Of a stretch of 64,000 bases of DNA, positions 24,096 through 33,400 are shown in pieces; positions within the stretch are counted from its first letter, which is position 1; the number at the start of each line of letters is the position of its first letter. The position numbers and the translations under genes are program-made. Under the pieces are notes generated by a model. It searched no databases, was not told the DNA's origin, and saw nothing but the letters and a program-made list of their open reading frames with translations. The stretch is from an uncultured Clostridia bacterium (GTDB lineage Bacteria > Bacillota > Clostridia > Christensenellales > UBA1242). Location of the stretch: the NCBI GenBank assembly GCA_944372335.1, contig CALVYQ010000002.1, positions 65,159-129,158 on the forward strand, read 5' to 3'.

Positions 24096-24782
24096 ATGGA
24101 GATTAAGGAGATATTTAATAGTTACAATATTAATCTATCAAACGAGCAAGAAGAAAAATTTTTAAGATACTACGAATTTCTTGTGCAAGAGAATCAAAAG
24201 TACAATTTAACAGCCATTACATCAAAAGAAGATGTTTTTTGCAAACACTTTCTTGATAGTGTTTTGCCGGCAGAAGAAATAGAAAAAAACGCTAAGGTGA
24301 TAGATATTGGAAGTGGGGCAGGATTTCCGGCAGTACCGCTAAAGATAGTTCGGCCAGATTTAAAGTTCACACTAGTCGATAGTTTAAATAAAAGAGTAAA
24401 TTTTTTAAATCAATTATTTTATAAGATTAACCTATCAGATATAGAGGCTGTTCACTCCCGTGCAGAAGATTACATCAAGAATAATAGAGAAAAATTTGAT
24501 ATTTCGGTGGCACGTGCAGTAGCCCCTTTAAATACTCTTTTAGAATATATGGTTCCATATCTAAAAGTGGGAGGAAAATGTTTAATCTATAAGTCGCAAA
24601 AACTAGAGGAAGAGCTTTTGCAAGCAAAGACTGCTATGGAAATTCTATCTGTAAAAGTTGTTAAGATTTTGCAATATGAGCTTGCAGGTGCAACGAGAAA
24701 AGTCTTAGTGGTAGAGAAAATGGAAAAGACTAAAGAAAAATATCCACGTGGAAAAAATTTACCAAAATTAAAGCCGTTATAA
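24096..24782 (+). CDS. rsmG: 16S rRNA (guanine-527-N7)-methyltransferase RsmG
   Basis: The 228-aa enzyme methylates G527 of 16S rRNA using S-adenosylmethionine. The signature motifs are NLTAITS, FLDSVLP, VIDIGSGAGFPAVPLKI and VARAVAPL. It ends with the usual KYPRG..LP.LKPL tail. It is the last gene of the mnmE-mnmG-rsmG operon and is 92 nt before parA. Confidence 0.98.
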   Translation: MEIKEIFNSYNINLSNEQEEKFLRYYEFLVQENQKYNLTAITSKEDVFCKHFLDSVLPAEEIEKNAKVIDIGSGAGFPAVPLKIVRPDLKFTLVDSLNKRVNFLNQLFYKINLSDIEAVHSRAEDYIKNNREKFDISVARAVAPLNTLLEYMVPYLKVGGKCLIYKSQKLEEELLQAKTAMEILSVKVVKILQYELAGATRKVLVVEKMEKTKEKYPRGKNLPKLKPL

Positions 24783-24874
24783 ATTTATTAAATTTTCATA
24801 TTTAAATAAAAAATTCTAGTTTATGCTTTATTTTTTTTAAATATTAATGTATAATTAAATAAAAGGAAGATACT

Positions 24875-25690
24875 ATGGGAAAAATTATTGCTTTTGCAAA
24901 TCAAAAAGGTGGTGTTGGAAAAACTACAACTTGTGTTAATGTCGCTGCTTATATGGCTATGATGGGTAAAAAAATTTTGATACTTGATTTAGATCCGCAG
25001 GGCAACGCAACAAGTGGTGTTGGAATACGTAAAACAAAAGATTTAAAGACCATCTATGATTTGATAGACGGAGAAGGCTCGTTTGATGAAGTGATTAAGC
25101 CAACTATTGTTGATAATCTTTATATTATCCCATCAACTGTTGATTTAGCAGGTGCTGAGGTAGAGCTTATTCAAATTCCTCAAAGAGAAAAGATAATAAA
25201 AAATTTGCTTTCAGAAATAAAGGATACTTATGACTTTATTTTAATTGATTGTCCGCCATCATTGGGGCTTATAACAGTCAATGCTTTGACGGCAACTGAC
25301 AGTGTGATAATCCCTATTCAATGCGAGTTTTTTGCACTCGAGGGGCTAACTCAACTGATGAACACTATAAAACTTGTTAAGGAATATCTCAATCCTGATA
25401 TTGATATTGAAGGCGTTGTTATGACCATGAAAGATAAACGCTATAATCTTACAAATCAGGTAAGCAATGAGATAATAAAGTTTTTTAGTAAAAAGGTATA
25501 TGTTACAACTATTCCAAGAAATGTTCGTCTTGCTGAAGCTCCAAGCCATGGATTACCTGTTGCACTATATGACGCTAACTCTAAGGGAGCAGAAGCATAT
25601 CTAAGTTTGGCAGAGGAAATATTAAAAAGAAGTGGAACTCCATTTAAGAGAATTTCTAAAACTAGAAAAATAAGATTTTCGGAGGATTAA
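24875..25690 (+). CDS. parA: Chromosome partitioning ATPase ParA (Soj)
   Basis: The 271-aa protein is a deviant Walker ATPase that binds DNA nonspecifically when ATP-bound and drives origin segregation with ParB. The Walker A is KGGVGKTT (residues 11-18), Walker A' is DLDPQGN, and Walker B is FILIDCPPSLG. A ribosome binding site (AAGGAAG) precedes the ATG. parB follows after 3 nt. Confidence 0.98.
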   Translation: MGKIIAFANQKGGVGKTTTCVNVAAYMAMMGKKILILDLDPQGNATSGVGIRKTKDLKTIYDLIDGEGSFDEVIKPTIVDNLYIIPSTVDLAGAEVELIQIPQREKIIKNLLSEIKDTYDFILIDCPPSLGLITVNALTATDSVIIPIQCEFFALEGLTQLMNTIKLVKEYLNPDIDIEGVVMTMKDKRYNLTNQVSNEIIKFFSKKVYVTTIPRNVRLAEAPSHGLPVALYDANSKGAEAYLSLAEEILKRSGTPFKRISKTRKIRFSED

Positions 25691-25693
25691 TAT

Positions 25694-26650
25694 ATGATAA
25701 ACAATAAGAAAGGACTTGGAAGAGGTTTAGATGCACTGTTCGGTGTATATAAAGAAGAAAGTTATAATAATATAACTAATGAACCACAAGAAAAAAAGGA
25801 AAACGTGGCGAAAGCTGGCGGAGTTTCAGAAATTGAAATAGAAAAAATAAAGCCAAATCCAAATCAACCTAGAAAAAACTTCGACACTGAAGCTTTAAAT
25901 GAACTTGCTTCTTCAATTAAAATGCATGGCATTGTTCAGCCTATTGTTGTCAACGATATGGGCGATGGCACGTATATGATTATCGCCGGAGAAAGAAGAT
26001 GGCGAGCTGCAAATATATGTGGATTAAAGACAGTTCCAGCTGTTGTAAGAAATTACACCGACAAGCAGGTAAAAGAAATAAGTATCATAGAGAACTTACA
26101 GCGTGAAGATTTGAATCCAATTGAAGCGGCAAAGGCGATAAAGGAATTGATGGACGAATATGGATTAACACAAGAGGTTGTGGCTGACAGAATAGGAAAG
26201 AGCCGTTCTAGCATTGCCAATACTTTAAGATTGTTGACTTTATATCCTGATGTTTTAAAGATGGTAGAAGATGGCAAATTGTCGGCTGGACACGCTAGAT
26301 GTCTAGTGGTGATTGAAGATAAAAATCAACAGATAAAATTAGCACAACTTACAGTCAATAAAAATCTAAGCGTTAGAGAACTTGAAAAGGCAGTTAAGAA
26401 TTTAGAAAATCCTCAGAAACGTCATATTGTTATGCCAGAGCAATCGTTGGAACTTAAAGAATTGATTATACAGATGCAGAAAACCTTTGCAACGAAGGTG
26501 AGTGCGATTGGTAATGATAATAAAGGGCGTATTTATATAGATTATTATACAAGAGATGACTTAGATAGGATTGCCGAATTATTAGAATTGTTAAATAAAA
26601 AAGAGATGACCTTGCAAGATTTACAGAATTACAATAAAAGACATAACTAA
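25694..26650 (+). CDS. parB: Chromosome partitioning protein ParB (Spo0J)
   Basis: The 318-aa CTP-dependent DNA clamp loads at parS. The N-terminal GRGLDALFG is the ParA-activating region. GERR (residues 99-102) and ENLQREDLNP (from 133) are the CTP-binding and catalytic motifs. A helix-turn-helix (VVADRIGKSRSSIANTLRLL) reads parS, and a dimerisation domain ends the protein. Its four targets lie directly downstream. Confidence 0.98.
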   Translation: MINNKKGLGRGLDALFGVYKEESYNNITNEPQEKKENVAKAGGVSEIEIEKIKPNPNQPRKNFDTEALNELASSIKMHGIVQPIVVNDMGDGTYMIIAGERRWRAANICGLKTVPAVVRNYTDKQVKEISIIENLQREDLNPIEAAKAIKELMDEYGLTQEVVADRIGKSRSSIANTLRLLTLYPDVLKMVEDGKLSAGHARCLVVIEDKNQQIKLAQLTVNKNLSVRELEKAVKNLENPQKRHIVMPEQSLELKELIIQMQKTFATKVSAIGNDNKGRIYIDYYTRDDLDRIAELLELLNKKEMTLQDLQNYNKRHN

Positions 26651-26668
26651 AACAGTTATGTCTTTTAT
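26636..26668 (+). terminator. parB terminator overlapping the stop codon
   Basis: AAAAGACATAACT (26636-26648) pairs perfectly with AGTTATGTCTTTT (26654-26666), with the parB stop inside the stem and T-rich sequence after. Confidence 0.9.
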
Positions 26669-26842
26669 TTTCTTACGATTAAATAAAGAAATGGATAAAA
26701 CTACATTGTTTATGTATTTAAGATTAAAGCTTAAGTAAAAAGCATACTACTTTAAAAATAATGCTATTATGTATTATTAATAAATAAATTCATGGTGATA
26801 GATAAATCTATCAAACTATATGTAGAATAAAAATTTAAAAAA

Positions 26843-26858
26843 TGTTTCACGTGAAACA
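26843..26858. promoter_or_regulatory. parS site 1
   Basis: TGTTTCACGTGAAACA is the perfect Firmicutes parS palindrome. The symmetry extends outward (AAA...TTT flanks with A and T as the first outer pair). Confidence 0.97.
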
Positions 26859-27020
26859 TTTTTTATTGTTAAAGTTTTAGATTTTATATAGATAAAAATG
26901 TTATTATTTTAAATATTGAAGAAGTTAATATTTAAGGATTGATAATACAACCGTAAATGCTAAGAATTATAATAATAAGATATTTGTAATTAATATTAAA
27001 TAATAATATTCAAAAGAAAA

Positions 27021-27036
27021 TGTTTCACGTGAAACA
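27021..27036. promoter_or_regulatory. parS site 2
   Basis: The same 16-bp palindrome, 178 bp from site 1, with the same outer A/T pair as site 1. Confidence 0.97.
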
Positions 27037-27144
27037 TTTAGTTAAAGTATTTGCATTGATATATAAATAGACGTATAAAAAGAGCTAATGAATTTTAGTG
27101 TTTGTATGAATTCTATTATTTTAAAATATTATTGCTATTAAAAT

Positions 27145-27160
27145 TGTTTCACGTGAAACA
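27145..27160. promoter_or_regulatory. parS site 3
   Basis: The same palindrome, 124 bp from site 2. Here the symmetric flank is AAAAT...ATTTT with outer pair T/A, a different extended version. Confidence 0.97.
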
Positions 27161-27362
27161 ATTTTAATTTAACAAAATATAAAGTGCAGCTATTTTAATT
27201 GAGAGTTTGAATAATATTTGATGTGTTTAAAGTGTTATATTAAATAAAATATCTAAGCTTCTTATCTTATATATTTTGTCAATAGATAATATTATAAAAA
27301 ACAACAGGCTTTCTAATAAGTATAAAATATTCCTATTAAGGAATTGTATAATAAAGGAAAAT

Positions 27363-27378
27363 TGTTTCACGTGAAACA
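27363..27378. promoter_or_regulatory. parS site 4
   Basis: The same palindrome, 218 bp from site 3, with the extended flank of site 3. The 874-bp gap between parB and rubrerythrin contains only these four sites, the parB terminator and the next promoter; I see no gene in it. Confidence 0.97.
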
Positions 27379-27477
27379 ATTTTTAATGATGAAATGATAT
27401 AGTTGATAAAATATGTGTATATGCAATGGATAAGATAGGAATATATGCCATCTATTTATAAATCGGCTATAAATTGT

Positions 27478-27507
27478 TTGACTTTTTGTCATTATTTATG
27501 TTAATAT
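27478..27507 (+). promoter_or_regulatory. Rubrerythrin promoter
   Basis: TTGACT (27478-27483), an 18-nt spacer and TG-T-TAATAT (-10 at 27502-27507), followed by GGAGG before ATG 27525. Confidence 0.65.
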
Positions 27508-27524
27508 ATTATTGGAGGTAAACT

Positions 27525-28067
27525 ATGAAAGAATTAAAAGGTTCTAAAACAGAAAAAAACTTAATGGAAGCATTTGCTGGTGAAAGTCAGGCAAGAAACA
27601 AATATACATTCTATGCTTCAAAGGCTAAAAAAGAGGGATATGAGCAGATAGCTGCAGTCTTTACAGAAACGGCAGATAATGAAAAAGAACACGCTAAACT
27701 ATGGTTCAAAGAATTGCATGGTGGAGATATTCCTGATACTTTAAGTAACTTATTAGATGCTGCAGCAGGAGAAAATGGTGAATGGACCGAAATGTATAAA
27801 AGAATGGCAGAAGAAGCTCGTGAAGAAGGCTTTATGGCTATTGCTGCTAAGTTTGAAGGTGTTGCAGCAATTGAAAAAAGACATGAAGAGCGTTATAGAA
27901 AACTTGCAGAATTAGTAAAAAATAAAACGGTATTTAAGAAGACAGATAAAAAGATTTGGGTTTGCAGAAATTGTGGCCATGTATATGTTGGAAACGAAGC
28001 TCTAAAGATTTGCCCTGTATGTAATCACCCACAAGCTTTCTTTGAAGTTTTAGTAGAAGAGTTTTAA
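27525..28067 (+). CDS. rbr: Rubrerythrin
   Basis: The 180-aa non-haem iron protein reduces hydrogen peroxide in anaerobes. The N-terminal four-helix ferritin-like domain carries the di-iron glutamates and histidine (LMEAFAGESQARNKY, ETADNEKEHAKLW, EGVAAIEKRHEERY). The C-terminal rubredoxin-like domain has two CxxC pairs (CRNCG and CPVC). Both cofactor sites are intact. It complements superoxide reductase encoded at 9.2 kb: one makes peroxide, the other removes it. A weak hairpin followed by T7 lies about 20-40 nt past the stop. Confidence 0.97.
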   Translation: MKELKGSKTEKNLMEAFAGESQARNKYTFYASKAKKEGYEQIAAVFTETADNEKEHAKLWFKELHGGDIPDTLSNLLDAAAGENGEWTEMYKRMAEEAREEGFMAIAAKFEGVAAIEKRHEERYRKLAELVKNKTVFKKTDKKIWVCRNCGHVYVGNEALKICPVCNHPQAFFEVLVEEF

Positions 28068-28326
28068 TAAATTTAACAAAAGCAGTCTTGAAAATAGGCT
28101 GTTTTTTTATTTAGTTGTTTTTAATGCAAAAGATATAGTTATGTTTATATAATTAAAATAGTCTATTTAAATACTTTAGCTGATTTTATTATATTAAATA
28201 ATAGTTATTAAAATATAATTAAAAGCAATATTATGTTATTTGTTTTAAATAAGAAAAATGCAATAATTTGGAATAAATTTTTTCTTAAAAATATATTATA
28301 AAGTTGAAAAAAGATATATAAAAACC

Positions 28327-28355
28327 TTGACAAAAGTTTCTAATAATGGTAAACT
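28327..28355 (+). promoter_or_regulatory. tRNA-Ser(GCU) promoter
   Basis: TTGACA (28327-28332), a 17-nt spacer and TGG-TAAACT (-10 at 28350-28355), 15 nt before the tRNA. The stretch 28110-28326 upstream is AT-rich, with nothing else seen. Confidence 0.75.
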
Positions 28356-28369
28356 AAAATAGTTAATTT

Positions 28370-28460
28370 GGAGAGTTACTCAAGAGGTCGAAGAGGCTCC
28401 CCTGCTAAGGGAGTAGTACTGTAACAGGTAGCGAGGGTTCGAATCCCTCACTCTCCGCCA
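28370..28460 (+). tRNA. tRNA-Ser (anticodon GCU)
   Basis: The acceptor stem is GGAGAGT/ACTCTCC with discriminator G and encoded CCA. The anticodon stem is CTCCC/GGGAG with loop CTGCTAA (anticodon GCT at 28404-28406). The variable arm is long and the T arm is GAGGGTTCGAATCCCTC. A T7 run follows directly and may end the transcript. Confidence 0.97.
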
Positions 28461-28476
28461 TTTTTTTGGAGGAAAT

Positions 28477-28968
28477 GTGTTTAAAGGGCTTAGAGACGAA
28501 ATAGTTTCGTTAAACTCTGATGTCAAAAATATTACAAACTGCGAGAAAGCCAAAAAATTGAGAAAGAAGCTTTTAGTTATCGGCTTGCCATTAGCAATAA
28601 TTGGATATTTGGGCGTTTTTGTGTGCTTTGTGCTGTTTGCTACAGCCGGGGCTGATGGATTTAGCGAGAATGGATTTTCAGCACGATTAATAGTTCCTTT
28701 TGTTTTGATTATTCCTATGGCTGTTATAGCATGTATAGGGACAATGTTGTCTTCACTTGCTTTTAAAATTATAATTACAGGCTATACCACAGATTTGGCT
28801 GATTCAGTGGTGGGTAATAATTGTCCAAGTTGCGGAGATAAGATTACAGAAGAGGAATTATTTTGCAATAAGTGTGGTAAGCCTCTTCGTAGGCAATGTC
28901 CAAAATGTAATCATGTAAATAGTATTAAAAATGATTATTGTGAAAAATGTGGAGAAAAATTAAACTGA
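28477..28968 (+). CDS. Small membrane protein with C-terminal zinc ribbons
   Basis: The 163-aa protein starts at GTG 28477 after GGAGG. It has a charged N-terminus, two hydrophobic helices (LVIGLPLAIIGYLGVFVCFV and LIVPFVLIIPMAVIACIGTM), and a cytosolic tail with four CxxC knuckles (CPSCGDK, CNKCGK, CPKCNH, CEKCGE) that would bind two zinc ions. Such zinc-ribbon membrane proteins are common in Clostridia and have no general function. It directly follows the tRNA and may be read through from it. Confidence 0.85.
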   Translation: MFKGLRDEIVSLNSDVKNITNCEKAKKLRKKLLVIGLPLAIIGYLGVFVCFVLFATAGADGFSENGFSARLIVPFVLIIPMAVIACIGTMLSSLAFKIIITGYTTDLADSVVGNNCPSCGDKITEEELFCNKCGKPLRRQCPKCNHVNSIKNDYCEKCGEKLN

Positions 28969-28990
28969 TATTTATTTATCAGTTTTTTTA
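28962..28990 (+). terminator. Terminator overlapping the zinc-ribbon gene stop
   Basis: AAACTGATA (28962-28970) pairs with TATCAGTTT (28977-28985), followed by T-rich sequence. Confidence 0.85.
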
Positions 28991-29116
28991 TTTTATAATA
29001 TTTTTAATTTAAATTTGTTAGCATGCTAATTGTCTTTAAAATACGAATAAATAAATAGATTAAAAATTATTTATTTTTTTAATTTTATTTTATTTATTTT
29101 TAATTTTTAATTTATT

Positions 29117-29881
29117 TTAAAGGCATAAATCTAAGAGCATCATCAGAACAAATCCGATCATAAAAGCCCAAGTACCTATCGTTGTTTTTTCATTGATGTG
29201 TAGTTCTGGTAAAAGTTCCTCGATTACTACATATATCATTGCCCCTGCCGAAAATGCGAGTAGCCAAGGCATGAGGAAGGTAAGTTCGCTGGCCAAAAAG
29301 AAACCTAAAACTGCGAATATAGGCTCTACTAAGCCACTAGACATACCATATAAAAACGCTTTATGTTTGCTACCAAGCGTTTTGTGCATCGGGAGGGCTA
29401 CGGCCAGACCTTCTGGAAAGTTTTGCAATGCAATGCCAAGAGCTATCAAAAAGGCGGAAAGCATCGAATTTCCGGTTGCAAAAGCCGAACCGAAAGCAAA
29501 GCCAACAGCCAATCCCTCAGGAATATTGTGTATTGTGACCGCTGTAAATAACTTGAAAGCCTTATTTTTGCCCTCATCTTTCTTTAGATTGCTAAAGTGT
29601 CCGGTTATTTTATCAAGAAGTACCATAAAAATGCCACCCAAAAGAAAGCCTATTGCCACCGGCAAGAAAAATAAATCTTGATATTGATTTTCTGAGTACT
29701 CAATTGAAGGCAATAGTAGCGACCAAATAGATGCAGAAAGCATAATGCCAGAAGCAAAACCGATGGTTAACATATTGACAAAGTTAGAGGGCTTCTTCAA
29801 AAAATATACGCAAACTGCTCCTAAAGTGGTCATCAGAAAGATAATCGAAAAGCCTAAAACGATAAAAATTGTGCACGACAT
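29117..29881 (-). CDS. ZIP-family divalent metal transporter
   Basis: The 254-aa protein has about eight hydrophobic helices. The family's metal-binding signatures are on helices 4 and 5 (TIHNIPEGLAVGFAFG and ALGIALQNFPEGLAVALP). A short loop (HFSNLKKDEGKNK) separates the halves. It resembles ZupT-type importers of zinc or iron. AGAGGTC precedes ATG 29881. It is transcribed toward the zinc-ribbon gene and away from the giant gene. Confidence 0.93.
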   Translation of the reverse strand: MSCTIFIVLGFSIIFLMTTLGAVCVYFLKKPSNFVNMLTIGFASGIMLSASIWSLLLPSIEYSENQYQDLFFLPVAIGFLLGGIFMVLLDKITGHFSNLKKDEGKNKAFKLFTAVTIHNIPEGLAVGFAFGSAFATGNSMLSAFLIALGIALQNFPEGLAVALPMHKTLGSKHKAFLYGMSSGLVEPIFAVLGFFLASELTFLMPWLLAFSAGAMIYVVIEELLPELHINEKTTIGTWAFMIGFVLMMLLDLCL

Positions 29882-29939
29882 AGAGACCTCTTTTGTGTTT
29901 TTCTACTTACATAGTATGTTAAAAACAGAATAAGGTTAA

Positions 29940-30146
29940 TGTGGAAATGTGGATAAATTTGAGTCAGAAAAAGTAAAAATAAAAACAATAAAAAATATCA
30001 ACAAAAAGACAAATAATAAAAATTTAAAAAAAATACATGAAAAAATCAAAAAAATTAAAAAATAGACGTTTTTTTCTTAATTTTTTCTAAAAAATCAATA
30101 TTTTTAATTAAATTTGAAAGATTTTTTGATGCGAAAATGTGGATAA
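29940..30146. promoter_or_regulatory. Intergenic DnaA-box cluster
   Basis: TGTGGAAAT (29940) and TGTGGATAA (29948) overlap by one base. Together they form the same 17-mer that occurs in oriC at 17633-17649. A third box TGTGGATAA lies at 30138. Between them is an A-rich stretch (about 29966-30060) like the one beside oriC. The region sits upstream of the giant gene's promoter and holds no gene. Confidence 0.7.
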
Positions 30147-30216
30147 ATTCCAAGATTTGTTTTTAAAAATTTAGTAAAAAATTTTTATAAAATTATTTAT
30201 TTTTTTATGATTAAAT

Positions 30217-30246
30217 TTGACTTTGTTTGCACATATATATTATAAT
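30217..30246 (+). promoter_or_regulatory. Promoter and leader of the giant surface-protein gene
   Basis: TTGACT (30217-30222), an 18-nt spacer and TATAAT (30241-30246). The leader of about 50 nt has a small GCCC-N8-GGGC hairpin (30265-30280) and then AAGGAG 6 nt before the ATG at 30302. Confidence 0.85.
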
Positions 30247-30301
30247 ATTTTCAAGTAAGAATATGCCCATAGATGCGGGCGTAAATTACAAGGAGAAAGA
30301 T

Positions 30302-30412
30302 ATGGATAGATTTAAATCAAAACTAAATCTCGTGCTTGTTGTGGGGCTTTGTTTGTTTGCCTCCGCTTTTGGTATTGGAGTGAATACTTTAAACCTCCAA
30401 CCTTTGGCAAGC
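30302..30412 (+). other. Signal peptide of the giant protein
   Basis: A basic n-region (residues 1-7) is followed by a hydrophobic core of about 20 residues and a likely cleavage near QPLA-STST. The cysteine at residue 17 lies mid-core and is not in a lipobox, so export by Sec and not lipidation is expected. Confidence 0.85.
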
Positions 30413-33400
30413 ACCAGCACGGCTGTGTCAAGTGACAATGACGAAGTGTCGATGTCGTCAGTCACAGAAGATGGCAATGTGATATACATCAATAACGAGT
30501 ACTTTGCTGACGGCGTGTCGCAAATGCCGATTGAGGGAAGTGGAACGGCTCCAACCCTTGATGAACTTGCAATTACTAGTGGCGATGAAATACATATCAC
30601 AAACAGCTTAATTGAGTTTAGTGATGCATCAGGCTTTGACAATTTACAAGGCGTGACGCTTTATATCAACCACTCGATCTTTGTCTATACAGGCAGTTCA
30701 ACAAGTGGCATTTATATGTACGAAGGAACACCGACAACCTTGATTGCAAGTGACTCAATCTTTTTTGCAAGCAACGGTTCGACCGTGAATGTTCCAACGG
30801 CTACCTCAAGGAAACTCACCTCTTTTTATTATGATACAACAAGTGGTATAAGAGGATATGGCCCAGATAAAAGTGCTGTTTCTGGAAATGTTCAACTTGG
30901 TGCACCAACGGAAGGGGCTGATGTGGGGCTTGCTTATCGTGTGGGCTTTTTTGCTCAAAGTGCTTATCCTATCAATCTGAACAGCACAGCAGAAACCACG
31001 CTCTGGACTGGTGATTGGAATTTTTCTGGTGACACAATAGATGGTAACAACGAAGGCTGGATGTTCTCAGCGGTTGAAGTAGGTGCTTCGGCAGATACTC
31101 TTCAGGGTACTGCACTTTATCCATATCCTAGAGACTATGTTTTAGCCAATGCTAGCGGAAATATTGTGACCTTATATGCAAATTTTGAACAGCCAGAAGC
31201 TCAAACGGGAAAGGTAAAAATCGGACTATCTGGAACAAATACAATAACCTTGTCGGGAGATTATGCTTTGACAAGGCCAGGATATAAGCACATTGGTTGG
31301 AAATTATATCCTGACGCAACAAGCACTGTTACACAAATTCAGGTAACTGGTCCTATGTCCTTATATGCAGCTTGGGAAGTTGTAGAATATACCATAACTT
31401 ATGATTTAAATGGCGGGTCTTTGGTGGGCGATGCCTCATCAACTAAAACATATTATTATGATGATACATTTAATCTTCTTTCTGAAGAAGATGTAGAAAG
31501 AACGGGTTACAATGTTGCCCAAGACTTCTGGGTTGTAACAGTTGCTGATGGAAATTGGCCGTCTGGATTAAATAATGGACTAGGTAGGTATGATGCCGGC
31601 GAAGAGATAAGCAATATGTATGGTAATATAACATTGACAGCAAATTGGGCAGCTAATAACTTTATCATAAACTTTGATGGTAACGGTGCTACTAGTGGAA
31701 GTATGGCTCCTCAAGACTTTAATTATGGAATTGCCGAAAGTTTAACCCCTAACGAATTTGAAAGAACGGGCTACCGTTTTACCGGCTGGAATACAAGTGC
31801 TGAAGGAACCGGCACGGCTTATGCAGACCAACAAGATTTAAGCAGTGTGCCTGTTGCAGACGGAGGCACGGTTACACTTTATGCTCAATGGACTCCGGTA
31901 GTTTATACAATCACTCTTGACCATCAACAAGGTTCAAGCTCAACAAGCACTATATATTTAAAATATGAAACCGGTTGGTATTCAAATTTGGCTGCGACTG
32001 CAGAAATATCAGAAGTTGAGGTTCCAACAAGAACGGGCTATACTTTTGGCGGATACTGGACGGACGCAAACGGAACAGGTGAGCAGATTATATTATCTAG
32101 TGGTGCTCTTGCAGAGAACAAAACTACATACACAACAGAGAGTGATATACTTTACGCTCAGTGGACGCCAATCAATGTTACAATCACCTTCAATGCTAAT
32201 GACTACAGCGAAGGCGGAAGAGACACCAATGATAATCCTATTATAGGCGAAGCAAATTTGACAGGCTTAAGCAATGCCAACACTTTGACTATCAATTACG
32301 GCACAAGTTCCTTAAGTGGAACACCAGGCGCAACCCTTGCTGGCTACACCCTTCAAGGCTGGGCAACATCAGCTAATGGAACAACTTATGTTATCAATGC
32401 TAACGGAACGGTAAATGGAACATGGACAGCGTCTGAAAACGCAAATGTAGATACTGTCTATGCAATTTGGGCGCCAATAACCTACACAGTGACCTTAAAT
32501 GCCAATGGCGGAACTTTGGGAACAGATACAAGTGTTGAGGCAACTTACGGTGCGTATATGGACACGATAACCTCGCTTCCATCACGTCCAGGCTATAGTT
32601 TTGCAGGCTTCTATGACACTCAAGAGGCAACAGGTGGAAATCAATATTTTGACGAAGACGGCGTATGCACAAATGTGTGGAATAAGCCAAACACGGCAAC
32701 CTTATATGCACGTTGGACGGCAAATACTTACAGCGTAAGATTGAATATGACCATCAATCGTGCAAGCTCAAGTGCGGTATCTGTTGATTATAACGTGGAA
32801 GGAACAGTTGGTGGCAGTATCAGTAGCGGTAGCTTGACCAACAGCACAAACGCTATCACACTTTCTAATGTAGCTTTCGGCCAGACTTTGACTTTAAACT
32901 TCACAGCTCCTGCAAACTATTATATTTCCAACACGGCTCTCTCTTCTAATCCAAGCGATTTATCTGCAAGTGGAAATCAGATAGAGATTACCAAAGAATT
33001 CAACGATGTCGGCGAGCTTTCTGATAATGTTTTAACTATTAATGTATATCTATATGAGGTATATACTATATCATACAATAGCAATACCGGTGCGGGCAAT
33101 ATGTCAAGTTCTTATAAGCTTCACAATGCAAGCATCAATTTAAAGGCTAACAGCTTCACAAAAACAGGCTACAACTTTGATGGCTGGGCAACAAGTGAAA
33201 GTGGTGCTGTTCAGTATGATGATGCTGCTCCTTACACAGCAAATGCAAGCGTAACACTCTTTGCTAAGTGGGAGGCTAAGCAATACACCATAATCTTAGA
33301 CGCAAATGGCGGTGAGGACGGTGCAACAACAAGTGTAACTGCAACCTACGACGCAACCTTGCCAACTATTCCTTCGGCTAACTTGCCAACGAGAGCTGGT

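Noticed and set aside
29193-29681. A 162-codon frame antisense to the ZIP transporter
   Set aside because: The minus-strand frame has the full ZIP signatures. The plus-strand frame is lysine/serine-rich shadow sequence.
30253-30301. A riboswitch in the giant gene's leader
   Set aside because: The leader is only about 50 nt, with one 4-bp stem, too small for any known riboswitch class.
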